This document shows positions 34,394-43,567 of a stretch of 64,000 nucleotides of DNA, piece after piece (position 1 is the stretch's first letter; every line of letters begins with the position of its first letter). The notes beneath the pieces were generated by a model. It was not told the DNA's origin. It was given only the letters and a program-made list of their open reading frames with translations, and made no database searches. Position numbers and translations under genes: made by a program. Source of the stretch: Phycisphaerae bacterium (lineage in GTDB: Bacteria > Planctomycetota > Phycisphaerae > UBA1845 > PWPN01); NCBI GenBank assembly GCA_030372985.1, contig JAUCQB010000110.1, forward strand, positions 1 through 64,000. The letters run 5' to 3'.

Positions 34394-34871
34394 CGGTGTT
34401 CCTCCTCATTCGCGGTCATTATAAGGCCAATCGGGCCGTCAGAACACGACGCGGCGACGGCCCCCTTCTCCCCTTCCCAAGGGGGGACCGAGGTAGACCG
34501 AATTGCCATCAATCAACCTTGAGTGTCAGCCCACCTTTGCGGTCTTCGCAGCTCTGCGTGAGACTTGAACGAGGGATGAACCGCCAAGCCGCCAAGAATT
34601 CGACGACGCGGGCAGTCCCGCATCCAGCCACCACCGTTAGAGGCGGACAATCGCTATAATGGAAAGAGCGTGGTTGCCACTTTCCACACGCACCCGAACC
34701 TGCCCGTGGACGAGCATGGGCGAGAATGGGAGCAAGGCCCGAGCGAATCCGAGTGCCGCTGACACCGGCGTCGGAGGCTCAAAGGGTATGTGATCAGCCG
34801 GATGCTCGTTTACGAGATTGGCGCAGAAGCGAGCGTCTCGGTGCCGGAAAACGCGACGAGGTACTCTTGCC
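34394..34871. other. 478-bp intergenic region
   Basis: No gene is supported. It holds a short CGCCAAG direct repeat near 34580-34600 and a CGCTATAATGG motif near 34650 that could be a -10 box, without a clear -35. Confidence 0.4.
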
Positions 34872-35087
34872 ATGATCCTGCTTCTGAATCCACTTCTCGA
34901 AGGACTCGAGGCCGCTCGACGCGCCGCCCCGGACGCGATCAATCAGGACGACGAAGTGACAGTGGACGATCAAGGCGATCACTGGATCTTCGAGTTCATC
35001 CCGCAAGGAGACATGCTCGGTGGCGGCGCGCGCATTTGGATCGCCAAAGATGGTTTTCAGGTCCTGAGGGTCATTCGGGGGCAGTGA
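34872..35087 (+). CDS. Small protein (71 aa), NTF2-immunity/PepSY-like C-terminus
   Basis: ATG 34872 follows GAGG. The product begins MILLLNPLLEGLEAARRAAP and ends GGGARIWIAKDGFQVLRVIR. The closing segment, with alternating hydrophobic residues after DHWIFEFIPQG, resembles small proteins that record a modified side chain or inhibit a partner, but no family is certain. It stands alone before the second palindromic element. Confidence 0.5.
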   Translation: MILLLNPLLEGLEAARRAAPDAINQDDEVTVDDQGDHWIFEFIPQGDMLGGGARIWIAKDGFQVLRVIRGQ

Positions 35088-35239
35088 AGCACGAGCCCGA
35101 CAGGTGGTGCCGACGCCCTCGTCGGCACTTCCTTTCTCGGAGTGCAAACCCGCAACCCATCATCGAGCCCGCAGCCATCCGCTGCGGCGGATGGATGGGG
35201 CACCCGCTCACCCTATCACGAATAATATATGTGAAAACG

Positions 35240-35341
35240 GTAGGGCACGGTCGGAGCCGCCGGAGGGGGCGCAGACCTGCCGGTCCTGGCTGCAGAATAT
35301 GGCAGGTCTCGGTCGCTGCGGCGACCTCGACGCTGCCCTAC
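35240..35341. repeat. Dispersed palindromic element, copy 2
   Basis: Begins GTAGGGCACGGTCGGAGCCG and ends GGCGACCTCGACGCTGCCCTAC, given here in parts: GGCGACCTCGACG then CTGCCCTAC. Relative to copy 1 it has a longer middle with an added arm, AGACCTGCC pairing with GGCAGGTCT. The GGTCGC-TGCG-GCGACC hairpin is shared. Confidence 0.75.
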
Positions 35342-35447
35342 CGACCGGCCCCGTCGGTTTGCGCGCATATTGCACGCTGCCGATCGTCGCTTCCCCACCT
35401 GAAAGAAACAGGTGGGGCACCCAGTGATCGACCAGCCGACCGCGTCT

Positions 35448-35490
35448 CATTCTCAATTCCACATTCACCATTCTTCATTCCCAGTCATTG
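35448..35490. repeat. 7-base-period tract, word CATTCNN/AATTCNN
   Basis: CATTCTC AATTCCA CATTCAC CATTCTT CATTCCC, just beyond the stop of the DUF4139 gene. The same word recurs at 50325-50358. Confidence 0.7.
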
Positions 35491-35509
35491 CGATCAGCAA
35501 CGCCGGGGC

Positions 35510-37606
35510 TCACTCGACATCGAGCGACAGGATGTAAGCCTCCAGTTCTTTCCGCTTGTTCTCCTCGGCCTGGCGCAGCTCGGAGACCTGGCCTTTGAGC
35601 TTCTCGATCTGCGTTTCGACGTCGTCGAACTTCTTGAGCTGCCGCTGGTACGGGTCACTGCCTTGCTGGAGCGTCTTGAGATTCTCACGGATGCGGGCCT
35701 GCTCTTCGACCGCCTTCTTGAGCTCACTCTCCTGCAGCTCGCGAGCGCGGACCAGGTCGTACAGCTCGCTGCGCAGAGCGATCACCTTTTCGAGGGCCTG
35801 CTTGACGGCCGGACTGATCACCTTGCTGCGGAGGAAGAATCGAACCGCATCCTGGTCACTGTCGATCAGGGCCAGCGTCTGATCGGAGACTCGTTCGAGC
35901 TGGACCTTCTGGGCAACCGTCTTCCCGGCCGGGACGCTCGTCTTGAACCGCAGAATGCTCTGGGTTCGCTCGAACGGCTCCTTCGGCTCGATCAGCGTCC
36001 AGTCGGCGGTGTACGGCTGCTCGATGATCACCTCGCGATCCTTCTTGTCCTTGTTGCGAACAGTGTACTCGCGGGTGTCCACGTGCTTGTGCTTGTGCCA
36101 CAGGACGCCTTTGACGATCCGGAGACTGACGATGTCGTCGGGCTGGGGCTTGCGGTCGACGATGACCTCGGCCGACAGGTCGAGCGCGTAAGCAAGGAGC
36201 CGTTTTTCCGCGGGCTTGAAGTCCGGGAGCTTGGCGTCGCCCGCGTAGACATTCTCATCGAAAACAGTGATCGGGCCCTGCATGAGGTTCAGGTCGGTCG
36301 TGTTTTCGAGGATGAAACCGTTGAGCGGGTGCTTGGGGTGGGTCGCGGGGTTGAAGATACTCACCTTCTGGGCCGAGACCTCCTGATTGACGATCGGCAA
36401 CATCGCCGACCGCTGGCGGGCGATGCTGACGGGGGTATTGATCACGTATTTGAACAGTTCCCCAGCCGACTGGGCCTCGGCCACCGACTGCACGCCGTGG
36501 TCGGCAAGATCAAGCACGCCATCCGCATCCGCGTCCCTCATGGCCAAAAGTGCGCTGCCGGCGTAACGGCCCGCCGCATCACCGGCCGTTCTTGCTCTGG
36601 CCGCTCCTGCCGCAGCTGCGGCTTCTTCGCGGGGCCCCGGCGCCTTGGCGGCTGCCATTGCCAGTCGGGCCGGGGCCGGAGCAGCAGCCGGTGCCTGTGG
36701 GACACCCGCCTCAAGGGTCGGCGGGCGGAGCGATGCGTACAGCTCGAGTTCCTCCTTGGGCCGGGGCACGTACAGCGGCGTGTAAAGATCCATGGTGAAG
36801 GAGATCGGCCGGCCCGAGACCAGCGAGAGGCGCACATCCCTCCAATCTTCCTCGGTGGCGTTTTCGACCGTGGCCCAGCCCTGAAGGAACGGCTTCTTGT
36901 CTGGCGAGAGCACCAACCGGTAGCTTGTCTTCCAGATCGGAGCTTCGAGCAGATACGAGGCTCGCACAAGGCGTTTGCCCTGCCCGGCGAACTGGATGGT
37001 CACGCCCTTCTTGTCGGCTTCATGGCTGCCCGCCAGGGTTTCCAGGGCCTTGCGCAGCTCGCCCTCCAGTTTCTCGTTGGTCAGCTTGATTCCCCGGATA
37101 TCCGAGACCCGCAACTGCTGCAGGCCGGTATCACTGAGCACGTTGAGCAGGTCGATTTCGATGATTTCCTTGTCGACGGCGATCTTCTGCTTCTCGACGC
37201 CGACGATGACGCCGCGAATCGCCTGAGCCCCGGTGATCTCGACCGGTTCTCCGCGAAGCTGATCGAGCAGGTTGGCCATCGTGGGCTTGCCGGTGATATT
37301 GACGGCGAAGCTCTTGAGTGTCTTCTCGATCGGGTCGCGCGAAGCGTAGCCGACGGCATTGACCGTGCCGCCGCCCAGGTCCTGAACGACCAGTGACTTG
37401 AGGATGTCGTTGATCTGGTCGGTTCGGAACTTGAGCTCGGCGGCGGTGTTGCCGTCGACCTCGGCCTCGCGCTCGAAGAAGCCCACCCCGCTGGAGAACA
37501 GGGCAATCCTCGATACCTTCAGCTCGGCCTCCTGGGCAATCAACAACGTCGGAACCGCCAAACCGACAACAAGCACCCCTGCCAACGGCAAAACCGGTCG
37601 AATCAT
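35510..37606 (-). CDS. Secreted DUF4139-domain protein
   Basis: This 698-residue protein has a signal peptide (LAGVLVVGLAVPTLLIAQEA). Start is ATG 37606 after AAAGGAG. The N-terminal part (KVSRIALFSSGVGFFEREAE) and WKTSYRLVLSPDK, with WATVENATEEDWRDVRLSLV, match the DUF4139 type of surface protein. An Ala-rich linker near residues 325-350 leads to MRDADADGVLDLADHG, which fits a DxDxDGxxD calcium-loop pattern. The C-terminus is a coiled coil (residues about 600-690, FDDVETQIEKLKGQVSELRQ). Probable envelope-associated protein; no enzyme motif seen. Confidence 0.75.
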   Translation of the reverse strand: MIRPVLPLAGVLVVGLAVPTLLIAQEAELKVSRIALFSSGVGFFEREAEVDGNTAAELKFRTDQINDILKSLVVQDLGGGTVNAVGYASRDPIEKTLKSFAVNITGKPTMANLLDQLRGEPVEITGAQAIRGVIVGVEKQKIAVDKEIIEIDLLNVLSDTGLQQLRVSDIRGIKLTNEKLEGELRKALETLAGSHEADKKGVTIQFAGQGKRLVRASYLLEAPIWKTSYRLVLSPDKKPFLQGWATVENATEEDWRDVRLSLVSGRPISFTMDLYTPLYVPRPKEELELYASLRPPTLEAGVPQAPAAAPAPARLAMAAAKAPGPREEAAAAAGAARARTAGDAAGRYAGSALLAMRDADADGVLDLADHGVQSVAEAQSAGELFKYVINTPVSIARQRSAMLPIVNQEVSAQKVSIFNPATHPKHPLNGFILENTTDLNLMQGPITVFDENVYAGDAKLPDFKPAEKRLLAYALDLSAEVIVDRKPQPDDIVSLRIVKGVLWHKHKHVDTREYTVRNKDKKDREVIIEQPYTADWTLIEPKEPFERTQSILRFKTSVPAGKTVAQKVQLERVSDQTLALIDSDQDAVRFFLRSKVISPAVKQALEKVIALRSELYDLVRARELQESELKKAVEEQARIRENLKTLQQGSDPYQRQLKKFDDVETQIEKLKGQVSELRQAEENKRKELEAYILSLDVE

Positions 37607-37748
37607 GACATCACTCCTTTCAGATGCTGAGGAAGCACTGTATTGAGACCAGGTCCAGTGGTTAGACGCATGGGGCCGCCCCCGGTTCCCGGAACCGGGC
37701 CGTTTCCCGGAAGAATCGCTCCGCCACGCGGCGGCCGGGCCACGGAAG

Positions 37749-38969
37749 CTACTTGGCCTTTGCGCGTGCTGCGGCCTCGGCCTTCTGCCGATCCAGCACC
37801 ACGTCGGGCGGCGTGCAGTGTGGCAGAAGCCGGTCGGACAGGGCATTGGTCGGATCGAGTGCTTTGGCCTTGGCCAGCGGCTCGTAAGCAGCGTCTTTCT
37901 GGCCGGAGTAGAAGCGGACGTAGCCCAGCATGATCAGCCGCTCGACGCTTGAGGGCGACTGGGCCAGAGCCGACTCCAGCGCCCGGACCTGGGCTTCGAA
38001 GTCCGCCGGCCGCCCGTAATCGCCGCGCATGTCGTAGTCCAGCAGCACGAGCTTGGGCTGCAGTTCGAAGGCCCGGGCCAGGAATAGCATGGCCTCGCGA
38101 TAACGGCCGGTGGCAAACAGGGCATGGGCGGCGTAGATGCGCGCGGCGGGATCACCCTGGTCGGTCTCGGCGGCAAGCTTGAAGGCGTCGATCGCCTGGC
38201 GATATTTCCCCTCTTTGTAGAACTTGAGACCCCTGTCCATGGCGTTCAGGGCGTGAACGGCCACCGACTCCTGCCGTTCGGTCGAGGTCTTGTGGAATCG
38301 CCAGTAGTTGTACCCGCTGGTGAAGCCGAAACGGTAGGCATCGCCCCAGGACTCGCCGGGATAGTAGCTGTAGCCGCTGTCGTACGGTCCGTACCCGTAT
38401 CCGTACCCGCCGTACCCGTACCCATAGCCCCAGGGCCTGCCGCCGAAGCTGAGATAACTGTTCCACTCCCGGTCCGCGGGGCTCATTTCGCTGGGCGGCA
38501 TCTGCACGTAGGGCGGTGGCGCATACACATACGGAGCCGGAACGGGATACACATACGCGCCGTCCGGCATGGGCTGCAGTTGCCCCTCGGCAGGCTGTTC
38601 GGTCTGGGGCTGCTGGCCGTCGTTCTGTCCCGCTCTGAAAATGGCCCTTTGAACGGGCTTGGCCGCCGCATCTGCGCCGGCCGTTTTGCCCTTTGGGGCT
38701 ACAGGTGCCGGCGAGGCCTCCGCCGGCCGGGCCGGTTCAGCCGGCAATTCGGTGCCCGGCCTCGGGATGGTCACCAGCCTTTTGAGGGCCGTCCGGACCA
38801 CTCCCGTCTCGGCCGGTGCGGTCGTCGTGGTTTTGACCACCGTCACCGCCGGCTGGGACGTCGCGGCCGACACCGGTCGCGGGTTCAGGGCAGTCCAGGC
38901 CACAAGGACAAGACCAGACAACAACAAAGAGGTAAAAAAGGGCGTGGCAGAGCTTCCCCGTATCGACAT
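37749..38969 (-). CDS. Secreted TPR-repeat protein with Gly/Tyr-rich linker
   Basis: Start is ATG 38969 after GGAGG; the frame extends to 39059 but without a site. A signal peptide covers about 1-35 (FFTSLLLSGLVLVAWTALNP). Next comes a Pro/Ala-rich low-complexity region, then a Gly-Tyr repeat (GYGYGYGGYGYGYGPYDSGY). The C-terminal 170 residues hold tetratricopeptide-like helices (AMDRGLKFYKEGKYRQAIDA, HALFATGRYREAMLFLARAF). It resembles the gene at 46844 in layout. Likely a surface or periplasmic scaffold; function unknown. Confidence 0.7.
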   Translation of the reverse strand: MSIRGSSATPFFTSLLLSGLVLVAWTALNPRPVSAATSQPAVTVVKTTTTAPAETGVVRTALKRLVTIPRPGTELPAEPARPAEASPAPVAPKGKTAGADAAAKPVQRAIFRAGQNDGQQPQTEQPAEGQLQPMPDGAYVYPVPAPYVYAPPPYVQMPPSEMSPADREWNSYLSFGGRPWGYGYGYGGYGYGYGPYDSGYSYYPGESWGDAYRFGFTSGYNYWRFHKTSTERQESVAVHALNAMDRGLKFYKEGKYRQAIDAFKLAAETDQGDPAARIYAAHALFATGRYREAMLFLARAFELQPKLVLLDYDMRGDYGRPADFEAQVRALESALAQSPSSVERLIMLGYVRFYSGQKDAAYEPLAKAKALDPTNALSDRLLPHCTPPDVVLDRQKAEAAARAKAK

Positions 38970-39139
38970 GGCACGCCTCCAATGCTTCCTGATGGGTCTG
39001 TGCGGCACGTCCTCCTCATTATCAATACACAACGGCCGAATGGCAAGATGCAGTCTCACAGCAGCCGACCACAGCTAAACTCATGCCTGGCAATGCCTTG
39101 CAGGAATTGCCCCGGCCACGGGCGCTACGCAGCGTTGCA

Positions 39140-39745
39140 TTACCTCCGTCGGGCATAGGGGCTTTGCTCGAAGGGGCGGGCAAATCGCTCCTCTCCCAGG
39201 AGGACCACGACGGGGGTCTTGGCCAGGATCAGCAGATCCATCAGCGGGCCGCAGTGATCGACGTAGTAGACGTCGTACTTGATGCGTTCATCCCAGCTCA
39301 TGGTGGCGGTGGCGTTGACCTGGGCCAGACCGGTCAGTCCTGGACGCACCTCGAGGCGTCGTCGCTGGAAATCGTTGTAGGCGACCACCTGTTCCATGAT
39401 CGTCGGTCGTGGGCCGATGAGTGACATGTCGCCGCGAAGAATGCAGAAGAGCTGAGGCAGTTCATCGATCTTGAATCGCCGCATGAGCCGTCCGAGCGAA
39501 GTGATGTTCGCGTGGTTCAGCGGCACGACCTCGTGGATGTCATGTACATGGTCGGTCCGCATGGTCCGGAACTTGATCGACATGAACGGCTGACCGAAGC
39601 GGCCTCCGCGGGGCTGGACGAAGAACACCGGCCCAGGCGATGAGAGCTTAACGGCCAGTGCGGCAGCCAGGATCACCGGCGAGAAGAGCAGGATCAGCAG
39701 GAGGCTGACCAGGATATCGATCGCACGTTTGATCAGTGGGTACAT
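39140..39745 (-). CDS. Bacterial sugar transferase (undecaprenyl-phosphate glycosyl-1-phosphate transferase)
   Basis: This 201-residue monotopic enzyme matches the catalytic half of WbaP/WcaJ. It has one N-terminal membrane helix (DILVSLLLILLFSPVILAAA), then SPGPVFFVQPRGGRFGQPF, FRTMRTD, RRFKIDELPQLFCILRGDMS with the Asp-Glu active pair, and LIGPRPTIMEQ. It starts polysaccharide synthesis by loading a sugar phosphate on undecaprenyl phosphate. Start is ATG 39745 with AGGA upstream. No other capsule genes are beside it. Confidence 0.9.
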   Translation of the reverse strand: MYPLIKRAIDILVSLLLILLFSPVILAAALAVKLSSPGPVFFVQPRGGRFGQPFMSIKFRTMRTDHVHDIHEVVPLNHANITSLGRLMRRFKIDELPQLFCILRGDMSLIGPRPTIMEQVVAYNDFQRRRLEVRPGLTGLAQVNATATMSWDERIKYDVYYVDHCGPLMDLLILAKTPVVVLLGEERFARPFEQSPYARRR

Positions 39746-39772
39746 CAACACATCCTGAGAGGACGAACGTCC

Positions 39773-40321
39773 TTAGCCGGCGGCACGTCCCCGACACCGA
39801 CGCAAGGGCGGGCGGTTTGCAGGCCGGCCCGCCTCCATATCGAGCAATCGCCGCTTCAGGCTGACGCCCTGCTCGGCTGAAAAGCCGCCCAGTCGGCCAT
39901 CACCGGCGACAACGCGATGGCAGGGGATTACCAGTGGCACGGGATTCCTGCCGAGAGCTCCGCCAACGGCCCTGGCCGCGTTGGGCCGCCCGATCTCACG
40001 AGCGAGTTGACCATAGGTTTTCGTCCGGCCGTAGCCGATCCGGGCACAGCGATCGAGCACCTGTCGCTGAAACGCGGTCAGTGATGACAGATCGAGCTTC
40101 ACACGGAAACGCTTCAGTCGCCCAGCAAAGTAGGCGCGCAACTGCCGCTGAAACGAATCGAGCAAACCGGGGTCATACTCTGCGTGCGGGAACTCCTCTG
40201 CCAACCGTTGTCGAGCCTGCGAGGGCCCGCGGCCGGTCAGGACCACGTTGGATACACCCTTGTCCGTGGCGACAAAGCCTGCTGAACCGCCGGGTATTTC
40301 GACGACTGCGTATTTGGCCAT
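39773..40321 (-). CDS. ogt: Methylated-DNA--protein-cysteine methyltransferase
   Basis: The 182-residue product starts at ATG 40321 (MAKYAVVEIPGG); the upstream frame is not coding. LTAFQRQVLDRCARIGYGRT and YGQLAREIGRPNAARAVGGA form the DNA-binding helices, and PLVIPCHRVVAGDGRLGGFS holds the acceptor Cys (PCHR). It repairs O6-alkylguanine in a suicide reaction. The N-terminal domain is short, as in Ogt rather than Ada. It sits just upstream of the sugar transferase gene on the same strand. Confidence 0.92.
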   Translation of the reverse strand: MAKYAVVEIPGGSAGFVATDKGVSNVVLTGRGPSQARQRLAEEFPHAEYDPGLLDSFQRQLRAYFAGRLKRFRVKLDLSSLTAFQRQVLDRCARIGYGRTKTYGQLAREIGRPNAARAVGGALGRNPVPLVIPCHRVVAGDGRLGGFSAEQGVSLKRRLLDMEAGRPANRPPLRRCRGRAAG

Positions 40322-40555
40322 ATCAGATAGGTTAGGGAGAACCGACCGTGGCGACAAGCAGAACGCGGGCGGACACGTTGTGCTGCATCCGTGACAGTCT
40401 GGACGGCTTTCTTCAGACCCCCGTCGCGGCTTGTTGTCTGCATGTGCCTGAGCGACCAGCGACACTGGCGGACCCGGCTTCGCCAGTTGGCTTTGCCGGG
40501 GCGAGCAAGCCGCCCGTGACACCCGAAGGAGCCGATCCTATGCCGGTCCAGGTTT

Positions 40556-41275
40556 CTACTTGGCGTTCGCGGGCTCGCTCGCGAGAGCTCGATAAAAGAG
40601 GCCTGCGATAATAGCTCCGACAATGGGTGCCACCCAGAAGAGCCAGAGTTGACACAGTGCCCACCCGCCGACGAACACGGCCGGGCCGGTGCTGCGCGCC
40701 GGGTTTACCGAGGTGTTGGTCACCGGAATGCTGATCAGGTGAATGAGCGTCAGGCACAGGCCGATCGCGATGGGGGCAAAGCCTCTGGGGGCCCGCGAGT
40801 CGGTCGACCCGAGAATGACCACGAGGAACATGAAGGTCAGCACGATTTCGGCGATGAGGCAGGCCTTCAGGGAGTAGCCGCCGGGCGAATGGCCATCGTC
40901 CCCGCCGCCGTATCCGTTCGATGCGAACCCCCCTTCCAGGGTGAAACCGGCCTTGCCAGTGGCGATCAGATAGAGAACACCTGCGCCGGCAATGCCGCCG
41001 ATGACTTGTGCAATGATGTAGGCGGGCAATTCCTTGGCGGGGAACCGGCCGCCGGCGCACAGGCCAACCGACACGGCCGGGTTGAGGTGGCAACCCGATA
41101 TGTGTCCGATCGCAAAGGCCATGGTCAGGACCGTCAGACCAAAGGCCAGCGCCACCCCCGCAAAGCCGATGCCCAGATCCGGGAACGCGGCAGCCAGAAC
41201 CGCGCTGCCGCACCCGCCGAATACCAGCCAGAACGTGCCGACCAGTTCAGCTAGAGAACGCTTCGCCAGTGACAT
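40556..41275 (-). CDS. aqpZ: Aquaporin Z-type MIP channel
   Basis: This 239-residue water channel has six membrane helices. The NPA boxes are [15 protein letters not shown] (near residue 65) and [15 protein letters not shown] (near 190), and the Arg after the second NPA belongs to the selectivity filter. [19 protein letters not shown] is the typical first helix (written in shorter form [12 protein letters not shown]). A loop insertion [16 protein letters not shown] is longer than in E. coli AqpZ. Start is ATG 41275 after GGAGGAAAT. Confidence 0.92.
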   Translation of the reverse strand: MSLAKRSLAELVGTFWLVFGGCGSAVLAAAFPDLGIGFAGVALAFGLTVLTMAFAIGHISGCHLNPAVSVGLCAGGRFPAKELPAYIIAQVIGGIAGAGVLYLIATGKAGFTLEGGFASNGYGGGDDGHSPGGYSLKACLIAEIVLTFMFLVVILGSTDSRAPRGFAPIAIGLCLTLIHLISIPVTNTSVNPARSTGPAVFVGGWALCQLWLFWVAPIVGAIIAGLFYRALASEPANAK

Positions 41276-41702
41276 GGGATTTCCTCCATTAAGCCACCGA
41301 CCGATCTGTGTCGTTGCCTGCTTGACCGCTGCCGCAGACAGTCACATTCAAAGAAGACCAGAGAGCGCCGAAATGACCACGACGCCGCATTCCGGACTGC
41401 AAAGGACCAACCGTCACATGCTACCTGCGATGAGCGGTCAGGTCCAGAGACGGGGCCCCGCCCGGTTCTGGCGTTTCGGCGCATTCTGACTGCGGGCCGG
41501 CAGCCGAACAGTCGTCAATCGCGATCAACACGCAGAAAAACGCCGCCCGACAAAAGGCAGTGACTTGCAGATCGCAGATTACAGATTGCAGACGACACCA
41601 TTCGGGCACTGCATCGGCGTAAAAACAGCGGCGGCCGACCTTGGGGGCCGGCCGTCGTTCGATGAAGCTGCCATGTATCCTGCAAGGAGAGAAGAGGTCC
41701 GT
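41276..41702. other. 427-bp intergenic region with a 7-base-period tract
   Basis: No gene is seen. Tract at 41566-41594: GCAGATC GCAGATT ACAGATT GCAGACG. The remainder contains only short low-quality frames. Confidence 0.5.
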
Positions 41703-42425
41703 TCAGGTCCGCACGCGGGCGAGCAGACGGTTCAGATCGGCTTGCGCGCCCACTGCTTCGCCGTTATCAACAAACTGCAAACCGAGGCGTACCCGGCCGT
41801 CGGACATATTCGTCCGCGAGCACACGCGGGCTCGCACATGAATCGGGGACGAGCTGTGCTGAGTGTACAGCGTGCAGTCAGCCACGGCGCCTGCGTCGAC
41901 GAGCACGGTCGTACCTTCGGTCAGACCGACGCCCATGCCCACGGGAGACACGTCCAACAAGCTGCCATGAGCATCGGTCACGGTTGACGTGTTGCCTGAG
42001 GCGATCGACAACTTGACCCGGACAGGATCGGCTGCCGGCACCTGCTGACGATAGTGCGTTCTTCGCTGGAGATCACACAGCTCCTCGGGATACTCCAGTC
42101 GAATGGTGGAGACAATCTCGGCATCACCGATCGGCGCGCGGCCTCGACCCAGGACAACGGTGTCGAAGGCGCAGCGGCCACGGCCACGGCGAAACGAAAC
42201 GCAGACCTCCTGCCCGTCGAGAATCTCGGGCGTGCCCTGCTCCGAGGGGTCATACTGCAGGGCCAACTCTCCGGCCCGGTAGTCCATGCTCACAAAGCGA
42301 GTCTCATACGCCGCCCACCCCTCGCCCTGCCGCCAGGTTGCCAGCGCCGGCCGGAAATCATCGATGGCATCGGCAAGAACGCTCGCCTGACGCGTGCCTT
42401 CCATGGGAAACATCGTGTTCATCAT
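41703..42425 (-). CDS. PilZ-domain protein
   Basis: This is a 240-residue protein. The first half looks like a YcgR-type N-terminal beta domain. QRRTHYRQQVPA carries the RxxxR c-di-GMP motif and LLDVSPVGMGVGL the (D/N)xSxxG motif, so the binding site looks intact. Such proteins change motility or envelope functions when c-di-GMP binds. It overlaps the upstream PilZ gene by four bases (ATGA), so the pair is co-translated. It differs from its partner in sequence, so the two may form a hetero-complex. Confidence 0.85.
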   Translation of the reverse strand: MMNTMFPMEGTRQASVLADAIDDFRPALATWRQGEGWAAYETRFVSMDYRAGELALQYDPSEQGTPEILDGQEVCVSFRRGRGRCAFDTVVLGRGRAPIGDAEIVSTIRLEYPEELCDLQRRTHYRQQVPAADPVRVKLSIASGNTSTVTDAHGSLLDVSPVGMGVGLTEGTTVLVDAGAVADCTLYTQHSSSPIHVRARVCSRTNMSDGRVRLGLQFVDNGEAVGAQADLNRLLARVRT

Positions 42426-43231
42426 CCGTTCCCTCCCGGAGTATCAACCACGGGAGCGTAGCGAGCCAGGAGCTTGCGTCGCAAGGCTTCAGCCGCCGCT
42501 GCTGAGGCCTGATGACCCTGCCCGACGAGGAATTGCAGGCCGAGGATCATGGTCCCCTCGGTACCTGCGGGGGTCTTGTTGCATAGCACGGAATCGAGGA
42601 CAAACCGCTCGGGGTCGCCGGGCGTCAGTGCGAACGAGAGGCTGATCTGTTCCCCGATCCCGAGTTGTTCAGCGACGGCCATCTCGGTCCGGCAGGCCAG
42701 CCCTTCCGCGCTGACATTGCACAGCCAGCCGATTCCCTCGGTCCTGCTTTTCTCGGCGTTGATCCAGGTCAGTTCCACACGGGACGACTGTGCGGGACGA
42801 AAACGCCAGGATCGGCGCCGCTGGGCGACCTGCACCGTTTCAGGACGAGCCAGATAGACGCGGGGGCGGGCACCAGGGCCGGGGGCCCCTTGGACCGCGA
42901 CGACGTCGGAGCAGAACAGGTACCGGTTCTCGCCAAGCTGAAGCATGACGTCGCAGTAGGTACCGACGAGCGAATCAAGGCCCACCGTGTCGGACTCGCC
43001 CTTGTCAACGGTGCCATTCTGCTCGACAGGCAGAGCATTGAAGGTTTCCAGCACCAGGCAGGGACGCCGCGACTGCCACCCGATAGGCGTCTCGATGCTG
43101 ACCAGACGCGAGAGGATCGGATCGCCGTCAGTGACAAGACGCGGATAGATCAAGATCTCTGCATGGTGACGGACGGCCTGCTCCAGCGTGCGGCTGGATT
43201 GCCTCGCACTCAAGTCAATTGCATAGGCCAT
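42422..43231 (-). CDS. PilZ-domain protein
   Basis: This is a 269-residue protein. RRRSWRFRPAQ supplies the RxxxR motif and CNVSAEGLACRTE the NxSxxG motif of a c-di-GMP receptor. The N-terminal 130 residues are beta-rich (LVGTYCDVMLQLGENRYLF), like YcgR. It is first of a two-gene unit with the PilZ gene at 41703. No flagellar or pilus genes are nearby; the HD-GYP gene at 21.6 kb is the only turnover enzyme seen in the window. Confidence 0.85.
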   Translation of the reverse strand: MAYAIDLSARQSSRTLEQAVRHHAEILIYPRLVTDGDPILSRLVSIETPIGWQSRRPCLVLETFNALPVEQNGTVDKGESDTVGLDSLVGTYCDVMLQLGENRYLFCSDVVAVQGAPGPGARPRVYLARPETVQVAQRRRSWRFRPAQSSRVELTWINAEKSRTEGIGWLCNVSAEGLACRTEMAVAEQLGIGEQISLSFALTPGDPERFVLDSVLCNKTPAGTEGTMILGLQFLVGQGHQASAAAAEALRRKLLARYAPVVDTPGGNG

Positions 43232-43567
43232 AACTGAATCCCTGGCTCCGCCAGGGCTCCCCTCGTGCTGATCGGCACGGCAAACACCTGCGCGTGCAAC
43301 GAGCCTTGCGGCGGGCTGGGCGGAACCGACATCCTGGGCATGTCGTCCGTTCCCTCTATTTCCTCATTCGGTGAGTGCGGACAGCGACTTAACCTTGGAC
43401 AACCCGGCGAATGGCTGGGATGGGATTTGTTCCGATAAGACGCGGAGAAGGACCTGTTCCGCGACGACCGCCGCAAGCGGAACAGCCGGGATGTTATGCG
43501 TTGGTCGCAAGGACAAGGACGGGAAACGCCAGGGAACTGCCGCCGCTGTGACAAGGGGGTGAATCCG
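43232..43567. other. 336-bp intergenic region
   Basis: No gene is seen. It is rich in purine runs and short inverted repeats such as TGTTCCG and CGGAACA (43446-43479). Words resembling parts of a cobalamin riboswitch occur (GGGAACTGC, GCTGTGAC, GTGAATCCGG), but not in the required order. Confidence 0.4.

Larger units (their letters stand above)
35088..35509. other. 422-bp intergenic region with repeats
   Basis: Holds the second palindromic element (35240-35341) and a 7-base-period tract (35448-35490). No gene is seen. Confidence 0.6.

Noticed and set aside
34790-37396. Plus-strand open frame of 868 codons
   Set aside because: It lies antisense to the DUF4139 gene and shows no family pattern; a common artefact of high GC.
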